Below, one piece after another: positions 23,286-35,059 of a stretch of DNA of 64,000 nt (the first letter of the stretch is position 1; every line of letters begins with the position of its first letter). The notes beneath the pieces were generated by a model. The model searched no databases. It was not told where the DNA came from and saw only the letters and a program-made list of their open reading frames with translations. This stretch comes from Macrotis lagotis (Eukaryota; Chordata; Mammalia; Peramelemorphia; Peramelidae). The position numbers and the translations under genes are program-made. Location: assembly GCF_037893015.1 (NCBI RefSeq), contig NC_133658.1, forward strand, positions 888,777,092 to 888,841,091, given 5' to 3'.

Positions 23286-25364
23286 CTGCCATAAAGGAAA
23301 GGGAAAGCGAGTGGGAAGATGTTATAATGGTCTGCTGTCTGGGAAGCATCTGGCAAACTAAAGGGCAGGACACCCAAAGGAAGAAGGGAGGGAGTTTACC
23401 GCAAAGACATCTTGCAAGCAGTGTATTTCCAGGTTTCAAACTTGGTTAGAGGAGGGATTTTTAGGGGAAAGAAATTAAAAACAAATAGACTGTATTAAAC
23501 AACAAATAAACCCAAAAGGTTGATCTTGAAACAATTTCCCAAATGTTTAACTACAAATCTCTCTTTAAAAAAAAGAAAATGATTCTGTATGAATGTGACC
23601 TTTGAACGTGGGAGATTAGGCTGAAAAGAGGAAACAATGAGGCCAAAGAAATGCAATTTAAGATTTCTATTCTGGGGGAAGAATAGAGTTTGGATTAGGT
23701 AAACCTAATGTGGTTAGAATTAAAAAGTTGAAACACAGGAGAGAACCATATGGAAATGGTGCCTGTCTTTTACCTATGTTGATTCAGTTTCCTTCCAAAT
23801 GAATACTGGAAACTAGAATGGAATGAGCATGGTCAAAGGTAAGGCTGAAGAATTAGGGATTATCTGGTATGCACAAGGAGGTGGGGGCAAGAAATTGTGT
23901 TTTCCCATTGAAGTTCAAGCCAATGTTGACAGGAGGCCAGGCTCCTGGACTGGGTCCTCAGAAAGGAATCCTGTAGGTGTGGCCTTTCACAGTCAGAGTC
24001 TATTCTATTTATTCAGATACAAATGACATTTTGTGGGCAAGAGCTGGAAGACTTCTCTTCCTGAGGCTTTCTTCCCTTCCATTTCTTTAAGGCCACTTCC
24101 ATCCCAGAATGGTAGATTCTTGGGGAGAAGAGGGAACTTAAGTCTTGGGAACAGTGTGGTTCTGGTCTAGATAGTATGGGAGATAATCTTTGGGACTGAG
24201 GATCTGGCAGTATCTCCACCTCCTCTAGGCTTCTCTTGAGTCAAACACTGAGGATCCTGGGGGCACAAAGAAATACTTGGCAGTCTCTTTGAAGGAACAA
24301 ATCAAACGTGGGAAAGGGGGACAGAAAAAGAAAATAAAACAAAACAAAATCAACAGGATGGAATCTTCCCAATGTCTGAATTTTGGAGTACTAATTACTG
24401 CTGATTGAAGACTCTTGCTTTGTTTATTTGGTCCCACTGGACACATTAAAACTACAATTGTCATAATTTTATCTAATCTTTTGTGCTCCTTGACATATTG
24501 GTCCTTCCACTGGATTGTCCCAAGTTCCGCAGAGGATTTCTGGGATTATGGGCAGGAAGATGGCTCAAAAGATACAGTGCTTGCAAGGCAGATTGCAAAA
24601 TGTAATGTGGAAATGAAAGTTTGAGAACAAGTGTTTCTAAAAACATGCCATTAGCATTCACCACTTCAAAACTTCTATCCCTGTCCTTTTATACTATCAT
24701 GGGATGGCGAAGGTGAGATCCCTTTAAAGAAGGGGAGTTTTAGGTTTGCCTCCAAATCTGAATTAGGCAATTCCTCCAAATAACAATGGCTTAGAACTTA
24801 ACTATCAGTTTTTTCATCTTTGGGATGACAATATTGAGCTAAATCACCTTCCAGCTCAATATTCTCTGAGTCTATGACCTCAGACTTGGCCCAGGCTACC
24901 TCTCTCTCTGCACGCTATCCCAAACTGACTGTCATCCTGCCTTGAGGAAGGCTTTGCCACAGAGACATTGGGCAATCACTGCTAACTCTGGGATGCAGGT
25001 TCCCATTGACTGATTGCCTAATTCCTAATTTGGGTGATATCCATCTACAGGGAGGGATAAGCCAAGAAGACCCCAGTCCCATAACTGGTGTTTCTGGGCT
25101 AATCTTGGAATGAATATAGCTCCTGCAGTGTACTCTGGAGAAATTACACAAAAACTTCCACCCCTGCTGGGGAATGTGTTCTAATCTTTCTATCGGGGAC
25201 TTTTTCCTGAAGTATAGTAGTTCTCGATAATATCAAATTTAAATGTGCTGGAATTAAAGTCAGAAGGGATGTGGGTTTAAGATCCTGTGGGAAAATGACT
25301 GATAATAATAAAGCCCTATCTGTTGACTGACAACCTTTCTCTAACCTTCATCTGCAAAATAGGT

Positions 25365-25413
25365 AATAATGATGATAATAATAGTAATAATAATAACAAT
25401 AATAATGATAATA
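25365..25413. repeat. (AAT/GAT)n microsatellite
   Basis: Imperfect AAT repeats with GAT and AAC variants. Confidence 0.88.
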
Positions 25414-25953
25414 GCTGGAGCACTTAAGTCATGAGATTAATTAGGAAGACCAGACTGGATACCTGTGTATCAATAATTATTATTTCTTTTATATACCAAT
25501 GAGATACTCTTCATTTTTCCCATTGGTGGTAGCTTTGTGGGTTCTCCAATAATAGTGCTATTTTTCACATAGAGAGGTTGAGGTGGGGGTACCCTCCATA
25601 TCACAATAAGGGGTGCAAATCACTGCCTTAACCCCTGGCCTTGGGCTTTTTTCTAGATTTGTTTTGCTTTGTTAAATTTTTAGAAACACTCTCAGGAACA
25701 CCTGCTCAGGCAAATCAGCCGGACAGTTCCCATGCAGAACCACTTCCTGTGTTTCTTTTCAGCCAAGGCTCTAACTACACATGCCTTCAAGAAAATAGCC
25801 AAAGGGGACAGAAAAACAAAAAAACTGGAGGCATGCCCATCCACACTCCCATGCATCCAGACACTAATACACACATCCACACTCACACCCATACACCTTC
25901 CTATCTATCACCTTCTCAGGTACAGGGCACCCATAGTTCTTGCCCTTCCCAAA

Positions 25954-25986
25954 TTAATAATAATAATAATAATAATGATAATAACT
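25954..25986. repeat. (AAT)n microsatellite
   Basis: About ten AAT units, with one GAT near the end. Confidence 0.9.
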
Positions 25987-26184
25987 GTAATATAAATCAA
26001 GCCCATGAAGGGGCCTCTGGCACAATGCACTGAGATGTCCCTTTCATGCAATGATGGGGTGAAGAGTTATAACAGGATGCAGGCTGGTAGAAAGGCATGA
26101 TTCCTGTAGAAATAAAGCTGACAGTTTGGTAATATCTTGCAAAAGATTGCTAATTTCCGGGAAAAAAATAGTCACTATCACAAG

Positions 26185-26515
26185 CAGATAGATAGATAGA
26201 TGGATAGAGACAGAGATAGAGACAGAGAGAGAGGAAGACACAGAGACAGAGACAGAGATAGAAAAAGGCAGAGAGAAGATAGAGCAGAGAGGAGACAGAG
26301 GGAGGGAGAAGGAGAGAGACAGAAATAGAAGGAAATAGAAAGAAGATAGAGAAGAGAGGAGACAGAGAGGGAGACACACACACAGAGAGACAGAAGCATA
26401 GAGAGACAGAGACAGAGACAGAGAGAGAGACAGACAGACAGAGACTGAGACAGAGACACAGAGATGGACAGACACACATACACAGAAAGACAAGACAGAG
26501 AGACAGACACAGAGC

Positions 26516-26579
<64 letters not shown>

Positions 26580-26695
26580 CAGACAGAGACAGAGACAGAG
26601 ATACAGAGACAGACAGACACACACACAGAAAGACAAGACAGAGAGACAGAGACAGAGACACAGATACACACACACACACACATACACACACACAC

Positions 26696-26745
<50 letters not shown>
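26185..26745. repeat. Long purine tract: (GACA)n, (GA)n and (CA)n
   Basis: About 560 bases alternate GATA and GACA units with pure GA runs at about 26515-26571 and 26699-26743 and short CA runs. In KCNAB2 transcript sense it is TC/TG-rich. Very long Cys/Ser/Leu-rich and Arg/Glu-rich reading frames across it are artefacts. Confidence 0.95.
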
Positions 26746-26746
<1 letters not shown>

Positions 26747-27465
26747 ACAAAACTCTGACTAGAGCTGGGCAAAAGGATTCCTGTCTTTTTGGTTTGCAAG
26801 CAGGTTTCTGCCAAGCCTTCTTGTCTGTCAGAATAGACTTGTGTCTGAGCCTGGTTTTGAAGGAGAACCCTGAGGAGCAGGGATGGCCCAGCCCTGTACG
26901 TCAGGGTCCAGATGTCATAAACAAGGTTGGCCAGAAGAGTCCGATATGACATGATTTAACAGGAGAGAAGGGCCAAGCCCTTTGAAGGACAATCCCCAAC
27001 ATAGATGTGGCCAAGCATCAGGACCAATTGACTGGTTGGCATTGGGTGATCACCGACTTGGGGGAATGATGATGTTCTGCCTTTTAACCTGGGGAGGGCA
27101 CAGGGACTGAGTGTGATTTGGCAGTCTGGCTCTGAGCTGCCACTAGCTTCTTCCCCATTTTGCCCAACTCTAGTCCTCATTCTTGGGAGAAGAAGGATCC
27201 AGTCAGACACCTCTCCATGGAGAGACCAGGAACATGGCAAGGGGGTAGACCAATCAGCAAACAGCCCAGCAGCTGGAAAGTCATTGCTCGGGAGGGCCAA
27301 CCAAACAACTGGCAAGCCTACAGGGAGTTTGCTGTAGGGAGAACTGGCACTGGCCAGCCAGCCATCTGGCAAGAAATGCAGACTTACCAGCTTCCACGCT
27401 ACGCCTCTGAACAGAGACATTGGTCCTGCAAAGTCAGGGTCTTGGGCAAATGGGGCTGAGGGCCC

Positions 27466-28226
27466 CGGACTACTCGCCCTGGGGGGGGGCGCTGAGCTGT
27501 TCATGCCAGTCAAAGTCCACCCACTCCCTCTTCCACTCAGCTCCCAGAATGCAGCAGGGAGGTGATGGGTCTCTCAGGCTACCTCCAGAGACCCCCAGGC
27601 AGAACCATTACCTGGCGAGCTCTCTGGCACTGCAAGCATGAGGGGTAGGGGAAGGGGGGTAGGGGAGGGGGGCAGACATGCAGAACTGGGAGGGGAAGAG
27701 GGCTAAAAGGGGATTGGGGGAGAGTGGGGGGGACAAGGAGCTGAGCTCACTGGCTTTTTCCCTTTTACTTGCAAGATGTTTTCAGAGGGTGGTTTTTTTC
27801 TTTATGCATTTTATGGAGAAGTTTGTCATGGGGGGGGAAGGAAGTAGTGTAAATAAAAATACAGAATCTGTCTCATAAAATGCCACTTGGACACAGAAGT
27901 CAATAGTTGGACTGCGGGTACTATGTACCTTCTATGATGAATGTTCTTGACTTGGAAGAACTAAATGGGTCCCCTGGTGATAAAAGAAAGATTTAAAGAG
28001 ACCAGAGTTTATAACTGCTGGAATACTGTAAGGCACGCTATGACATGGGGGGGGGGCAGGAGGAAGGGGAGGGGGCATAGATCACCTTCCAAAGGCCACT
28101 TGTTTTAAGGAAATCTATAGATATAAATAACTGGATGGGGGATGGTTGGGAGTCCTATCTCAGAGGTATCATTGTTCTATGCTCCTGAAGCTTAGGAGGA
28201 GGGGCCTGCTTTGGGGGGGGGGGAAG
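27466..28226 (+). other. Clustered G runs with G-quadruplex potential
   Basis: Runs of at least five G occur at about 27481-27489, 27653-27658, 27665-27671, 27716-27732, 27830-27836, 28047-28055 and 28214-28223. The densest block, 27632-27745, has many GGG runs separated by short loops. In KCNAB2 transcript sense these are C runs. Confidence 0.7.
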
Positions 28227-28859
28227 GACCTATGGGTGGGCTTACAGAACCAAAAACCAAACTGAATCAACCCAGACTGCCCCTCCAGCACCTAACACTG
28301 TTTGCCCAATGCGAGAGAAAATACCCGACTCATTCCACCCCAAAGCAAAGGACAGTAAGACACCCAACAAAACACAAACAGGACAGATTGTAGGATTAGT
28401 TGTGACCCTGCTTCATTAACAAAATGTTAACTTGGGGGAAGGGTTTCAACAACATTCCATGCAATCAAGAAACACAGAAGGTGAGTACAAGGTTGGATGA
28501 GAAACTCGAGGTGAGGATAGAAGCTCCCGTCTTCCTTCAGCAAGGAGATTTTGGCAGAGTGGCTGGAGGAAGGGGGAGGCGGGTGGAGAGATGTCTGGGT
28601 CTCTCTTCTGGCAGGAAGGGTCTTGCCCTCTACTCTGCCTGGTTCCTCCTCTCCCACCTTCCCTGGCCAAACACACACATGGAAGGCTAAAAAGTGTCTC
28701 TGGTTGGCTTCCCAAGCTGAACTTGCCCCATGTGGTCTCCTGACCTGGCATCGGGGCTGTGGGATCAGCTGCCTCCCTTCAACATGCCTCCACTCATGGA
28801 CAGGCAAACCCAGGCCTGGGTGAGGAGATGGAGGTTGGTGTTTAATCAAGAGGACCTAC

Positions 28860-28946
28860 CTTCCATGGGAGTGTTAGGGTCGGGTCTGTTGGCAAACACC
28901 ACGTCCACATACTCTAACTGGAGCCGTTCCAAAGAGGCTTTCAGAC
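28860..28946 (-). CDS. KCNAB2: KCNAB2 exon: residues 140-167 with catalytic Asn158
   Basis: Acceptor CTCCTCTAG and donor GAAG|GTAGGT bound 87 bases. They complete Gly139, encode [20 protein letters not shown] and then PDPNTPME, and give the first base of Glu168. The motif LxxSLxRLQxxYVD is a hallmark of the aldo-keto reductase fold, and the segment includes Asn158 of the active site (FANR), where many other aldo-keto reductases have His. This marks the Kv beta family. Confidence 0.98.
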
Positions 28947-30972
28947 CTAGAGGAGAAGATATTAGGATCATCAACAATTATTCTGCCAGATGTGAAAGAT
29001 AGAGGTCACTGGGTCAATTGTGTACAAATGCATGGTGGGGTTCACTAAGCGATTAGCAAGTATATATTAGTGACAGGCATCTGGTAGGTACTGGGTACAT
29101 TAAGATAAAAGCAATAAGAAATTAAAACATCAAGACTAAGAAGTTGTACAAAGTAACAGCAAAGAAGGAAAAGTAAGAATGAGAATTCCCAGGACAGTCT
29201 GGTGTTTAAGTCCAGATGTTTCAACCCCAAAGGCAAGAACACCTCAGGTCCACTTTTATCTACAGAATCTAATGTCAGTGGATAGAACCCAATAGCCTGT
29301 GGCTTAGGGAAGGCTCCCCTAAGAAGTATTGACTTAAAATTGTCCTCAAGGGATAAGGACTCAGGAATGGAAGAAGCCCAAGGAGGAATTCAGGATTTCT
29401 ACCTGCCAGAGGTTTGAGCTCAAAGACAAACTTTGCTTCGAGAGATGGTGAGTTCCCCAACCCTAGAGGTCTTCAAGACAAACTGGGAGGACCACTTAGT
29501 TTGTAGAGGAGACATTTGTGTAGGCATGGATATTTGGGGTAGACAACCTCTGAGATTCTCTTCAAATCCAAGGTATAGGGACTGTTTAAGATAGAGAAAA
29601 GACTTTGGGTATAAGTCTAAGGAGGAATGGGAGGATGACTAAGGGGGTGTTGTAGGACCCCTCCCCTTCCATGGCTATTGTTGAGAATAGTTCAAATAAC
29701 TTACTATAGTAGATTGTTTTCTCCTGATTCATTTTCATCCAGATTCAGTCTTGCAGTGAGTCAAATCATCTCCCCAGAAAAATCATTTACTTAAACTGGG
29801 TGGGTATTAGTCTTATCCCCCCAAATGTGCTGGGGTCTTGCTATATCTTAAATCAATAGATCAAGTGTTAAGTCTAAGTTTTAAATAACTGAGATGTTGC
29901 TTCAATCTCAGTAGAAGTTAATGCAGCAATGTAACGTGATAAAAAGCCAAAGGCCGGTGTTCTCCCTACTAGAAAATGTAAGTTCCTTGAGGTCTCAGCA
30001 CTTGACATAGTGCTGAATATCAGTGTAACCATTTAACAAGATGCTTTTTTCATTCATTCATTCTTTCATTCATAGTTGAGGTAGAGAATCCAGAATGAGG
30101 GAGTTGACAGAATCCTACTGTCCTCTGCCATCATGAGTCCACAGCTAGAGCATTGGATTAGTTTTGAGGAACACAATGGCAAGTTCCACTGCAAACCAAG
30201 AAGAATGACCACAACTGTAACAGGAAAGGAGATCATTCTATATGAAGAATAGTTGAGGTATTTAGGATGAGATTAGAAGGGTGTGTGTGTGTGTGGTGTG
30301 TATTTTGAGTGTGTGGTATGTATGTACTTTGTGTGGTGTGAATGTGTGTGTGTGGTATGTGTTGTGGCGTGTGTGTGTGAGTGTGTGTGTTTGTGTGTGT
30401 GTGTGTGTGTGGTGTGTATTTTGTGTGGTGGGTTGGGCAGGTCAGATGACATGAACAAAGTGTTTGAAGGGCTATCATGTGAAAGAGGATCAGCAGTATG
30501 AATGGGGAATAATGAGGCAGACTAAGGCTCTATGTAAGGAGAGCTATCCATTAGTGGGTGCCAAGTGACAGATGCAGGGGCTCCTTACTCAGTGGAGGAT
30601 TTCAAGCAGAGCCCGGGCTGGGAGAGGAGACTCTTGGTGAGGCATAGGTCAGACCAGGGAGTCTGAGGGCTCCCTTCCACCTGAAGTTCCTGTGATTCTC
30701 CATGGAGGAAGAGGACTGGGTTATAGGAGCCTGAGTGATGACAAGCCCCTGGACATAGGAGTCAGAAGACTTGGGTTAGTCCTGGCTTGGTCACTTAGCT
30801 GGTTGGGTATCCAAGAGTTAGTCATTCTTTTTTTGCCAAGCCTCAATAGTCTCATCTGAAAATGGGAACCATAATTCCTGCACTACATCCCATGTAGGGG
30901 AGTTAATGAAGATAGGATGAGCAAACTACCCCTAGTGGCCTGTGGATGAATGGAGGTGGCCCTGGGCCTTAC
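28947..30972 (-). other. KCNAB2: KCNAB2 intron of 2.0 kb
   Basis: It has an old repeat fragment at about 29040-29110, mostly unique AT-rich sequence, a GT microsatellite (30280-30430) and MIR debris near 30745-30915. Confidence 0.85.
30280..30430. repeat. Imperfect (GT)n microsatellite
   Basis: About 150 bases of GT repeats with GGTGT and ATTTT interruptions. Confidence 0.92.
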
Positions 30973-31016
30973 CTTCTATTATGTGTTTTCTGGACAGGCC
31001 TCTCTCAGTCTCTGCT
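30973..31016 (-). CDS. KCNAB2: KCNAB2 small exon: residues 125-138
   Basis: A 44-base exon between acceptor GTTTTTCAG and donor GAAG|GTAAGG. It completes Lys124, encodes AETERGLSRKHIIE and gives the first base of Gly139. The ERGLSRKHI motif is the conserved helix start after the second beta-alpha unit of the barrel. It is too short to be found by ORF length alone; its identity rests on exact phase with both neighbours and on the Kv beta sequence. Confidence 0.97.
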
Positions 31017-31355
31017 CTGAAAAACAGGTCAACAGCATGTAAAAATCACATATCCAATTTCTTCTGACCCCTTAATCAAAATTTGCACTGCCCGTGGACA
31101 TAAGCAGGGTCTAGTAGGGGCTTCTGATCATGCTTGGATTCTCCAAGAAGTCTCCCCTTCCATTCTGCCCCTGAAAATGACTCATTCCACCCCAAAGTGA
31201 AGAGGTTTAATTAGAATCTCCCACCCTAGACAGACCCAGGATGACCTGGATTGTGGGCAGAGGGCCCTACGGACCATTTGCGTAAGACTGAAGGGTGACA
31301 ATGGGATCAGTACCCATCCAAACAAAGAAACAAACAAATAAATAAATTGACCTAC
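31017..31355 (-). other. KCNAB2: KCNAB2 short intron (339 bp)
   Basis: Unique sequence between two small exons, with an 'aaacaaataaataaa' run near 31329-31346. No other feature was seen. Confidence 0.85.
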
Positions 31356-31400
31356 TTTCCTCCCCAGAAGATTTTGGTTGTAATGACCAGGCTAGATCGT
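31356..31400 (-). CDS. KCNAB2: KCNAB2 small exon: residues 110-123 with catalytic Lys118
   Basis: Acceptor TTTTACAG and donor GGAAA|GTAGGT bound 45 bases. They finish Arg109, encode RSSLVITTKIFWGG and give two bases of Lys124. Lys118, one of the four catalytic residues of the aldo-keto reductase site, and Trp121, which stacks near the active site, are both present. The exon is in phase with its neighbours. Confidence 0.97.
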
Positions 31401-32825
31401 CTGTAAAATAGAAGAAAAGAGATTATATTCCTATCCTGAATGGTGTGATTACATATATACACACATATACATACATACATACATACACACATATGGATTG
31501 GTCATGGTACAGATCTCAACCCTCCTCTGTCTCCTCTGTCACCATCAGTTTTTGAAATAAAAGAGGATGACTCAATCCTTTGGTCATGTACAGAGTGGTC
31601 CATTTGTAAATAATCTCGAAATCGTCTGTATATGATATGCTTTTAAAAATAAGTATGAAAATTCAAATGCCTTCCTCCCCAATGAGGGATGATTCACACA
31701 GTCCCACAGATCCAGGGTCAAGGGTGGGCCTTGGATTTTAATAGCCATACATTAACAGGACCCAAGTTGGCATCTGGTACCTTCCCAGTTCGGAAGGACC
31801 TATTTGGAGACTACTTCTCTGACTTCGCCTTTGAAACTTCATATTTTTACCTCTATGCCATTGGACCTCTCAGGAGGATATGAGGCAAAGGGCCCAGGGA
31901 ATGCCCAGGACAAGTCTAGTTAAGGCTGGTTCCTCTTTGGGTAAGTCTCAAAGGGCTCTATTTCAGCCATGTCAATTTTCAGACATCCTCTACAAAGCCA
32001 AGGAAGGGAACTTGCTCTAGGTCAATGAGTATTGTCAAAACTCCCCAAAGAATCAGGTCAACACAAAAAATGACAACCAAAATTCTTTGGCTGCCTTACC
32101 CTATAGGGTCATAACCCCACACAAAGCCAAGGGCAACTAGGAACTCTGCTTTCCCCAAGTCAATACTCAGAGGTCTCTATCACACCATACCAGTGCCAGC
32201 ACCATGTTGCTTCCAGAGAGCACAACCTACAGGCCTAAAGGATGACCTAATATTTATTTCCATATGTATTCAGCCAAGACATAATCATGAGATTTGCTAA
32301 TAAGTGCAATTTTCTTTAATTATGGAGTGGAGAGGAATTTATTTTAGGATCAATTATAGCAAAGAAACAACCTTGATGGGACCTGAGGATGGGGTGTAAA
32401 TAATTAGAGCTGTGACGGCTTCTTGAGGAACAACGCCTGAGATTTTAAATGGCACTTGAGAGGGAAGGGAAGGAGATGAGGCACAGCATCCTAATTGCTT
32501 GTGACATTTCTGAAAATAAAGACGTATTAACCACTGTGCTCATTTGCCACTTCAGATGAAATCACATCTAGTGGTTTGGAGGACCGAGATCCTAGCAAAC
32601 ACCCAGCTAGGTCACAGCATGAAAGGAGGGCAGTGGGCCTTGAGAAACTCCAGGTCCACTCACCTGAAGAGAGATGTGCAGCTGTGGTCAAAGGAGAGAT
32701 TGGGGGAACCTTGGCCTGGCTTGAATTGGGTACGAATCAGCTGAGATGGAGAATGGCTAGAGGGATGGGTATTAGCACTGGGGATCTGAGGTCATGTCTC
32801 TTCCACTGCAATGCAATGTGATTCT

Positions 32826-33110
32826 AGCTCTAAATCTCTGATCTGATAAATTCAATTCCATTCCTATGATCTAGGAATTGAATTCAATTTCAGCTTTAAA
32901 TCTGTGATCTTTGAATTCAATTCAATTCCAGCTCTAAATCCATGATATTTGAATTCAATTCTGGCTCTAAATCAATGATCTTATGAATTCAATTCAATTC
33001 CAACTCTAAATCTATGATCTTTGAATTGAATTCAATTTGAGCTCCAAATCAATGATCCTATGAATTCAAGTCTATTTCAGCTCAAGTCCATGCTCTTATG
33101 AAAATGCTGC
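32826..33110. repeat. Tandem repeat of about 40 bases, around seven copies
   Basis: The phrases 'agctctaaatc', 'atgatctt' and 'gaattcaattcaattcc' recur in this order about seven times with substitutions. 'agctctaaatctatga' is also the tail of common dispersed repeats here, for example at 4419, so the array probably grew from such a tail. Confidence 0.85.
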
Positions 33111-33354
33111 ATTAAATTCAACAAGCTTTTATTTTATACACCTACCACAAACTGGCGCTATGCTTGGTAACAGGAATACAAAGCCCAAAATAAAACAGTC
33201 CTGACCTTCTAGGAACTCCTCTTCTACTCGGGGGAACTTCAGGCTGACAGATATGGGTTATGTGTAGTCATTTCAAGGAGTGGAGGTGAAGGACATTCCC
33301 AACGTGGGGAGGGACTTCATTAGGAAAGGTTTCAGGGAGAGGAGACCCTTGCAC

Positions 33355-33545
33355 AGAGTTCATGAAACACTGGACCTGGAGTCAGGATGACCTGAGTTCA
33401 AATCCAACCTCAGACACTTCGAGCCGTGTGACTTGTATGCCTTGGTTTCCTAATCTGTAAAATGGGGCTTTTACCAGCGCCTCCCTGGAAGTGTTGTGAG
33501 GATAAAATGAGGTGATATTTGTAATGGATTGTACAAGTGCTAGCT
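33355..33545 (+). repeat. THER1/MIR-like SINE followed by (ATT)n
   Basis: 'ctggacctggagtcaggatg', 'cctgagttcaaatccaacct', 'aatctgtaaaatggggc' and 'ttgtgaggataaaatgaggt' are in SINE order. The following (ATT)n at 33551-33582 is probably the expanded tail. Confidence 0.82.
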
Positions 33546-33550
33546 ACTTC

Positions 33551-33582
<32 letters not shown>
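33551..33582. repeat. (ATT)n microsatellite
   Basis: About ten ATT units at the tail of the preceding SINE. Confidence 0.93.
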
Positions 33583-33583
<1 letters not shown>

Positions 33584-34224
33584 ATGGAATTAGAGAATAC
33601 AAGAAAGTTAAGGAGGGGGTTAATGGGATGAAACTTGTGCAAAGTTTGGACAGAAGTGGGAGATGGGTTGTTTGTAGGGACAACATCAAGCAGATCTGTG
33701 TGAGGGGAACACAGAGAGAAGCGGGGCAGGCACCAGGAAATCTGTCCAGAAAGATAGTCCAGAATTAGACTGGGACGTGATTAAGATGCCAAAAAAACTG
33801 GCCCAGAGATGAAAACAAAGGAGAAAGTCTTTGAATCTAGCTTGTGTGTGTCAACTGCCAAGGAAAGGAGCTTTCAAACTGTGGGGCTATCCCTTAGGGA
33901 GGAAATGACTGTTCACAGGAAGTAGACTAAAGCTTTGGAGTATCTTTTGTGTCTCAGGGAGGTTCCTGTCCATGATTTGGCCTTCTGGAGCCCCCTCCAG
34001 AAGTCGGAGGTCCCCGATGCTTGGTATTGTCTCAGTAGCCTCAGTGACTTGCATGTCAGTAGACAATAAATGCTTGTTGGATTCCACTGAATTCATCTTC
34101 TGTGTCAAGAGGATATGGTAAAAGTCCTTACCGAGGTTTCTAGACTAGTTAGCTTAAGATACCTAGTAGGAGTTCTCAGTTTCCTCCTATAAATGCTAAT
34201 CCTAAATTAGAGGCAGGGTATGGT

Positions 34225-34455
34225 TGAAAGAAGGTGATGTAGGAGCCAGCAGAGACCTCCACTCCAATCCTGCTTTAGCACTTACCAGTTATGTGACCAG
34301 GGGCAAGCCTCGGTTTCCCCATCTGTAAAATGGGGATAACAATACCCATATGACTTACTTCACTGGGCTGTGGTGAGGAGTACATAGGATCCTGTCTGTA
34401 AAAGCACTTTATAAACCTTAAAGTAGTCTACACATGCCAGCTATTACTATTAATA
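34225..34455 (+). repeat. MIR/THER-like SINE
   Basis: 'cttaccagttatgtgaccag', 'ggtttccccatctgtaaaat' and 'aaaagcactttataaacctt' occur in MIR order. Confidence 0.8.
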
Positions 34456-35014
34456 ATAAAGGATCTCCTCATCTTAGGCAGTGGCCCTTAAGTAGTCAGC
34501 CGAGGAACTCCCACCCTCCCTAGTGAAACAAACAGTCACCATGGTGATGGGTCATTACTTACTTTGCTCACTGTGGGAAGATTTCACCCTTGGCAGAGGT
34601 GCCCACCCCCTCCCCAAGAAGGAAGAAGCCAGCCTCTATTAGCATCTCCTATTAGGGGAAAAAAAACTGCACGACAACCCTCAGGGTTTCTAGACATTGA
34701 AAATAATTTGCCTGCACAATGAGTTGACCGGGGTATCCCTGGGGCATCAGCTTGGCAATTAGAAAAAGGAGAAAGGAAATCCAACTCACATTCTTTCTGC
34801 CACAAAGCAATTTGGGGCTTGGGCGCCTCAAGGCAACAGTGAGGTCTGCTTGTCCCTGGACCACAAGGCTGGGTTTCTAGCCTGTCTCTGAGTTTTGTCC
34901 TCTGAAAAGCTCCCCTCATCCCCTGGGTCCTTAGAACAAAGGGGTCTGCCAACAGGCCTCCTCTGCTAGAAGCAGGCAGGGAGAGAGTGACCACAGAGAA
35001 TGCACACTCATTAC

Positions 35015-35059
35015 CTCCATCCTTTCTTCTTAATGATATTTCCCAATACGACTTCAGCT
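35015..35059 (-). CDS. KCNAB2: KCNAB2 small exon: residues 95-108
   Basis: Acceptor TTTTGCAG and donor GGAG|GTAATG bound 45 bases. They finish Lys94, encode AEVVLGNIIKKKGW and supply two bases of Arg109. The segment is the surface helix after the Asp85/Tyr90 strand; the KKKGW end is typical of Kv beta proteins. Confidence 0.97.

Larger units (their letters stand above)
23286..28859 (-). other. KCNAB2: KCNAB2 intron of 5.6 kb
   Basis: It holds AAT-type microsatellites (25365-25413, 25954-25986), a very long GA/CA tract (26185-26745) and several G-rich runs (27466-28226). The stretches 23300-25350 and 26760-27460 look unique. Frames here that seem open on either strand have no family match that I recognise. 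Confidence 0.85.
31401..35014 (-). other. KCNAB2: KCNAB2 intron of 3.6 kb
   Basis: It includes an ACAT-rich run at 31450-31495, a repeat-free AT-rich block (32270-32540), a roughly 40-base tandem repeat (32826-33110), SINE copies (33355-33545, 34225-34455) and an ATT microsatellite (33551-33582). Confidence 0.85.

Noticed and set aside
26044..26952. Long Cys/Ser/Leu-rich or Arg/Glu-rich open frames on both strands
   Set aside because: They are translations of GA, GACA and CA repeats and have no start context, splice structure or family match.
26956..27513. A 185-codon minus-strand frame in an intron
   Set aside because: No recognisable domain, no splice or start support, and it lies inside the KCNAB2 intron; open by chance in G/C-rich DNA.
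32826..33110. Regular repeats that might suggest a CRISPR-like array
   Set aside because: The units are contiguous with no unique spacers, and the genome is vertebrate.
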